Shown here piece after piece: positions 62,466-64,000 of a stretch of 64,000 bases of DNA. The notes beneath the pieces were generated by a model, which saw only the letters and a program-made list of their open reading frames with translations, did not search any database and was not told the origin of the DNA. This DNA is from Certhia americana. Taxonomy: Eukaryota; Chordata; Aves; Passeriformes; Certhiidae. Location: the NCBI GenBank assembly GCA_018697195.1, contig CM031858.1:92146964-92210963 (forward strand). Direction: 5' to 3'. A program made the position numbers and the translations under genes. The stretch's first letter is position 1, and each line of letters begins with the position of its first letter.

Positions 62466-62700
62466 GCTTTAGGGGACAGGTTAAGCTCCTTCCGAAGCTC
62501 CAGCAGGCGCAGGTGCCGCTGCAAAGCGCTGGGCACCGAGCGCCGGCTGCGGCACCTTCTGCATCCCAAGCAGGTTTTCACGCCTGCCCTCTCTCCCGGG
62601 CACTTGGAGCTGCTGGCAGCTGCTATGGCAACCCCTACACAAACCCTGCGAGCAACCCAGCCCCCACGAGGCACCTCGCCTCTCCCCATTTCCCACTGGA
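62466..62700 (-). other. Probable non-coding first exon of the dynein gene (5' border approximate)
   Basis: A strong donor, TAAAGC|GTGAGTTC, ends a GC-rich segment at 62466, and an acceptor-like TTTTTGTGTGGTGGTGCAG sits directly before the ATG at 62152. Joining them gives a leader whose frame does not continue into the dynein frame, so it would be 5' UTR. Short open frames on this strand (for example 62462-62689) are probably upstream ORFs or chance. The right border is a guess from base composition. Confidence 0.45.
62619..62632 (-). promoter_or_regulatory. RFX X-box in the dynein promoter region
   Basis: On the minus strand the site reads GTTGCCATAGCAGC, an inverted repeat that differs at two of 14 positions from the ideal GTTGCCATGGCAAC. 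On the plus strand it fits RYYNYY-N2-RRNRAC exactly. X-boxes bind RFX factors (RFX2/RFX3), which with FOXJ1 drive motile-cilia genes including outer-arm dyneins. It lies about 470 bp before the ATG and near the presumed first exon. Confidence 0.7.
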
Positions 62701-63051
62701 TTCAGCAGTCCGGTGCTAATTTCTTAACTACCTTTTTCAAAAAGCACCGTAGTTTTTCTCTTACGTGTAAATTAAACCCTAAGCACGCAGCTTCCCTGAG
62801 CCTCAGCGGTTGTGAGGCGCTGAGCCAGGGGAGGTGATGCTGAGGGCTGCATCCCGGCGGCCGCCCCAGGCTCCCGGCACATCCCTTGCGGGCACGGCAG
62901 CGCCCTGGGGTCTGGGTGAGGAGTGAGGGTATCAGCCGACATCGCAGGCTGGGCGAGGAGTTTCCCTTCTCCTCTGTCGGGATGTACAGCTTCCACACGG
63001 ATTTGAAGGCACCGCGTGATGTGCAGCTTATCCAGCTTGTCCATTTCCAGT

Positions 63052-63255
63052 ACACAATCAGTTAGACTGGAAAAGACCTCTGAGACAGTCGAGTCCAACC
63101 AGGTTGACCCGACACCACCGTGCCAAGCAGACCATGGCACGGGGCCACATCCAGTCATTTCCCGAGCACCTGCAGGGACGGTGACTCCACCACCTCCCTT
63201 TGCCAGCCCGTTCTAACCTCAACACCCCAGCCCGTGAGGAAATCACTCCGCTCGT
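63052..63255 (-). repeat. CR1 LINE 3' end between two promoters
   Basis: ACTGGAAAAGACCTCTGAGA, CAGTCGAGTCCAACCAGGTT, GACGGTGACTCCACCACCTC and a GAGGAAATCACTCC end follow the avian CR1 tail. It sits between the dynein promoter region and the CpG island of the divergent gene. Confidence 0.88.
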
Positions 63256-63450
63256 TTCCCTTTTTATCCCAGACGACTCCCACCACCACAGCAGGCGACC
63301 ACTCCAACCCAAAGCCCAAAGCTTTAACACCTCACAGGATGGTGAAGTGTGGGGGAGGGGGGTTCTTATTTGTTTAACAGATTTCGGCGACTTTGCACCA
63401 GGCCCCCAGCAGCACCACTGATCCCTTAACGAAAACGCGTAAAAAAGAAA

Positions 63451-63470
63451 AACAAAAAAAAAAAAAAAAA
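63451..63470. repeat. A-run between the two promoters
   Basis: A19-type run at the left edge of the CpG island. Possibly a nucleosome-excluding poly(dA:dT) tract. Confidence 0.85.
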
Positions 63471-63517
63471 GGAAGCGGGGGAGGAGGAAGGGGATGAGGT
63501 GCACCCGCCGCAGCGTT

Positions 63518-63529
63518 TGCGCGTGCGCG
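63518..63529. promoter_or_regulatory. NRF1-like palindromic site
   Basis: TGCGCGTGCGCG differs at one position from the NRF1 consensus YGCGCAYGCGCR. It is about 70 bp upstream of the plus-strand candidate ATG, a typical position for this factor in CpG-island promoters. Confidence 0.45.
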
Positions 63530-63596
63530 GCGGCTGCGCGGCGCACTCGGGGGCTGTCAGCGACCTTCCCTATCTGGGCGGGCCGCGGCCCCGGGA

Positions 63597-63660
63597 ATGG
63601 CGGCCGCGGCTCCCGCCGCTCCCCCCCGTCCTCCGCCCTTTCCCCCACGCTCTCCATCCG
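63597..63660 (+). CDS. Candidate first coding exon of an unidentified plus-strand gene
   Basis: ATG in a good context (GGGAATGGC, G at -3 and +4) inside the CpG island opens MAAAAPAAPPRPPPFPPRSP, an Ala/Pro-rich leader of 21 codons plus one base. It ends at a strong donor, ATCCG|GTGAGC. If spliced to an acceptor at 63943, the frame continues into a hydrophobic stretch. I do not recognise the protein; it is not GLO1, the head-to-head neighbour of DNAH8 in human, as far as these residues show. Confidence 0.45.
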
Positions 63661-63943
63661 GTGAGCGTCACGGCCGGCGCCGCCCGGCCTAGGGTGTCGT
63701 CGGCTGTATGTATCCCCGTCTGGCTGTAATCGAAGTGGGCGGGGGCGGATGGGCCGGGGGCATCCAGGAGCCCCTCGGGATGGCGTGGCCGAATGGGGTT
63801 CTGGTACGCGTCCTGTCACCGCCGCGGCGAGGGCGACGGACCGGCGTGCCCGCAGCAGTTCTCCCCGGCCTTTGCACGGCTGGACGGGGTGCGAGCCTTG
63901 CGTTGGTTATTGATGATTGAGCTTCGCCTTCTCGCCTGTGGAG

Positions 63944-64000
63944 GTAGCCGGCGCGCCGTGGGGCTGGCCGTCCTGGCGCTGCTGCTGCGCGCCAGCCTTG
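63944..64000 (+). CDS. Candidate second exon of the plus-strand gene (signal-like, runs off window)
   Basis: Acceptor CTTCTCGCCTGTGGAG|GT. Joined to the exon ending at 63660, the frame reads GSRRAVGLAVLALLLRASL: two arginines then a Leu/Ala/Val-rich core of about 14 residues, like a signal peptide or signal anchor. The same frame is also open from an ATG at 63913 (MIELRLLACG), so an alternative start without splicing is possible. It would suggest a secreted or membrane protein. Product unknown, truncated by the window. Confidence 0.4.

Larger units (their letters stand above)
62430..62960. promoter_or_regulatory. GC-rich promoter region of the dynein gene
   Basis: GC content and CpG frequency rise sharply here relative to the AT-rich introns. 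The stretch contains the X-box and the candidate first-exon donor. No TATA box was seen at an obvious position, which would fit a dispersed CpG-type start. Boundaries are by eye. Confidence 0.5.
63470..64000. promoter_or_regulatory. CpG island promoter of the head-to-head plus-strand gene
   Basis: Dense CpG, many GCGC and CCGCGG-type words, and no repeats apart from an A-run just before it (63451-63470). It covers the presumed start of a plus-strand transcript and continues to the window edge. The dynein start lies about 1.4 kb to the left on the opposite strand. Confidence 0.75.

Noticed and set aside
62462..62689. Minus-strand frame ending LELRKELNLSPKA as the true N-terminus of the dynein
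   Set aside because: Its donor leaves two bases of a codon, and joining to the acceptor before 62152 gives a frame that stops after about ten codons.
62415..62837. 140-codon plus-strand open frame in the dynein promoter
   Set aside because: GC-rich chance frame. No Kozak context, splice logic or similarity, and it overlaps the X-box and the opposite-strand leader exon.
63058..63819. 253-codon minus-strand open frame, the longest in the window
   Set aside because: It crosses a CR1 tail, an A-run and a CpG island promoter. Composition is that of GC-rich DNA without stops (Pro/Arg/Gly), with no domain or conserved texture.

Overview
This window is nuclear DNA of a bird, or less likely another archosaur. 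Most of the recognisable interspersed repeats are CR1 LINE fragments close to the avian consensus. The protein-coding content is a vertebrate multi-exon gene with GT-AG introns, and no bacterial, plasmid or viral gene organisation is seen.

Almost the whole window (about 62.15 kb down to 3.87 kb, minus strand) is the 5' half of one axonemal dynein heavy chain gene. I could place 43 coding exons with canonical splice sites. Their phases chain without a break into one open reading frame of 2,182 codons: an N-terminal extension, the tail (DHC_N1), the linker (DHC_N2) and AAA1 with its P-loop (residues 2014-2021), Walker B (CFDEFN) and TMNPGYAGR sensor segment. AAA2 to AAA6, the stalk and the C-terminus lie to the left of base 3874, outside the window. 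The motor sequence places it in the DNAH5/DNAH8 class (the gamma-type heavy chain of outer dynein arms). From memory of the families, the AAA1 exons resemble DNAH8 most, while the tail is rather divergent from both DNAH5 and DNAH8, so a third DNAH5/8-class paralogue is possible.

The right end (62.4-64.0 kb) is GC- and CpG-rich. It holds a probable non-coding first exon and promoter of the dynein gene, with a near-palindromic RFX X-box at 62619-62632. Then come a CR1 tail and a second CpG-rich promoter, with an NRF1-like site, that drives an unidentified plus-strand gene running off the window. Its first 40 or so residues would be a proline-rich leader followed by a hydrophobic, signal-like segment. 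The two genes are therefore head to head.

Between exons lie introns of 0.1 to 6.1 kb. They are AT-rich and carry CR1 fragments (0.9, 13.4, 14.0, 20, 59.6-61.4 and 63.1 kb), A-rich tracts, microsatellites and a few short tandem duplications. Two GC-richer intronic blocks (7.26-7.83 and 28.4-29.25 kb) look like unclassified repeats. One exon-like segment (34102-34190) does not fit the reading frame. No tRNA, rRNA, CRISPR array or second complete gene was recognised.
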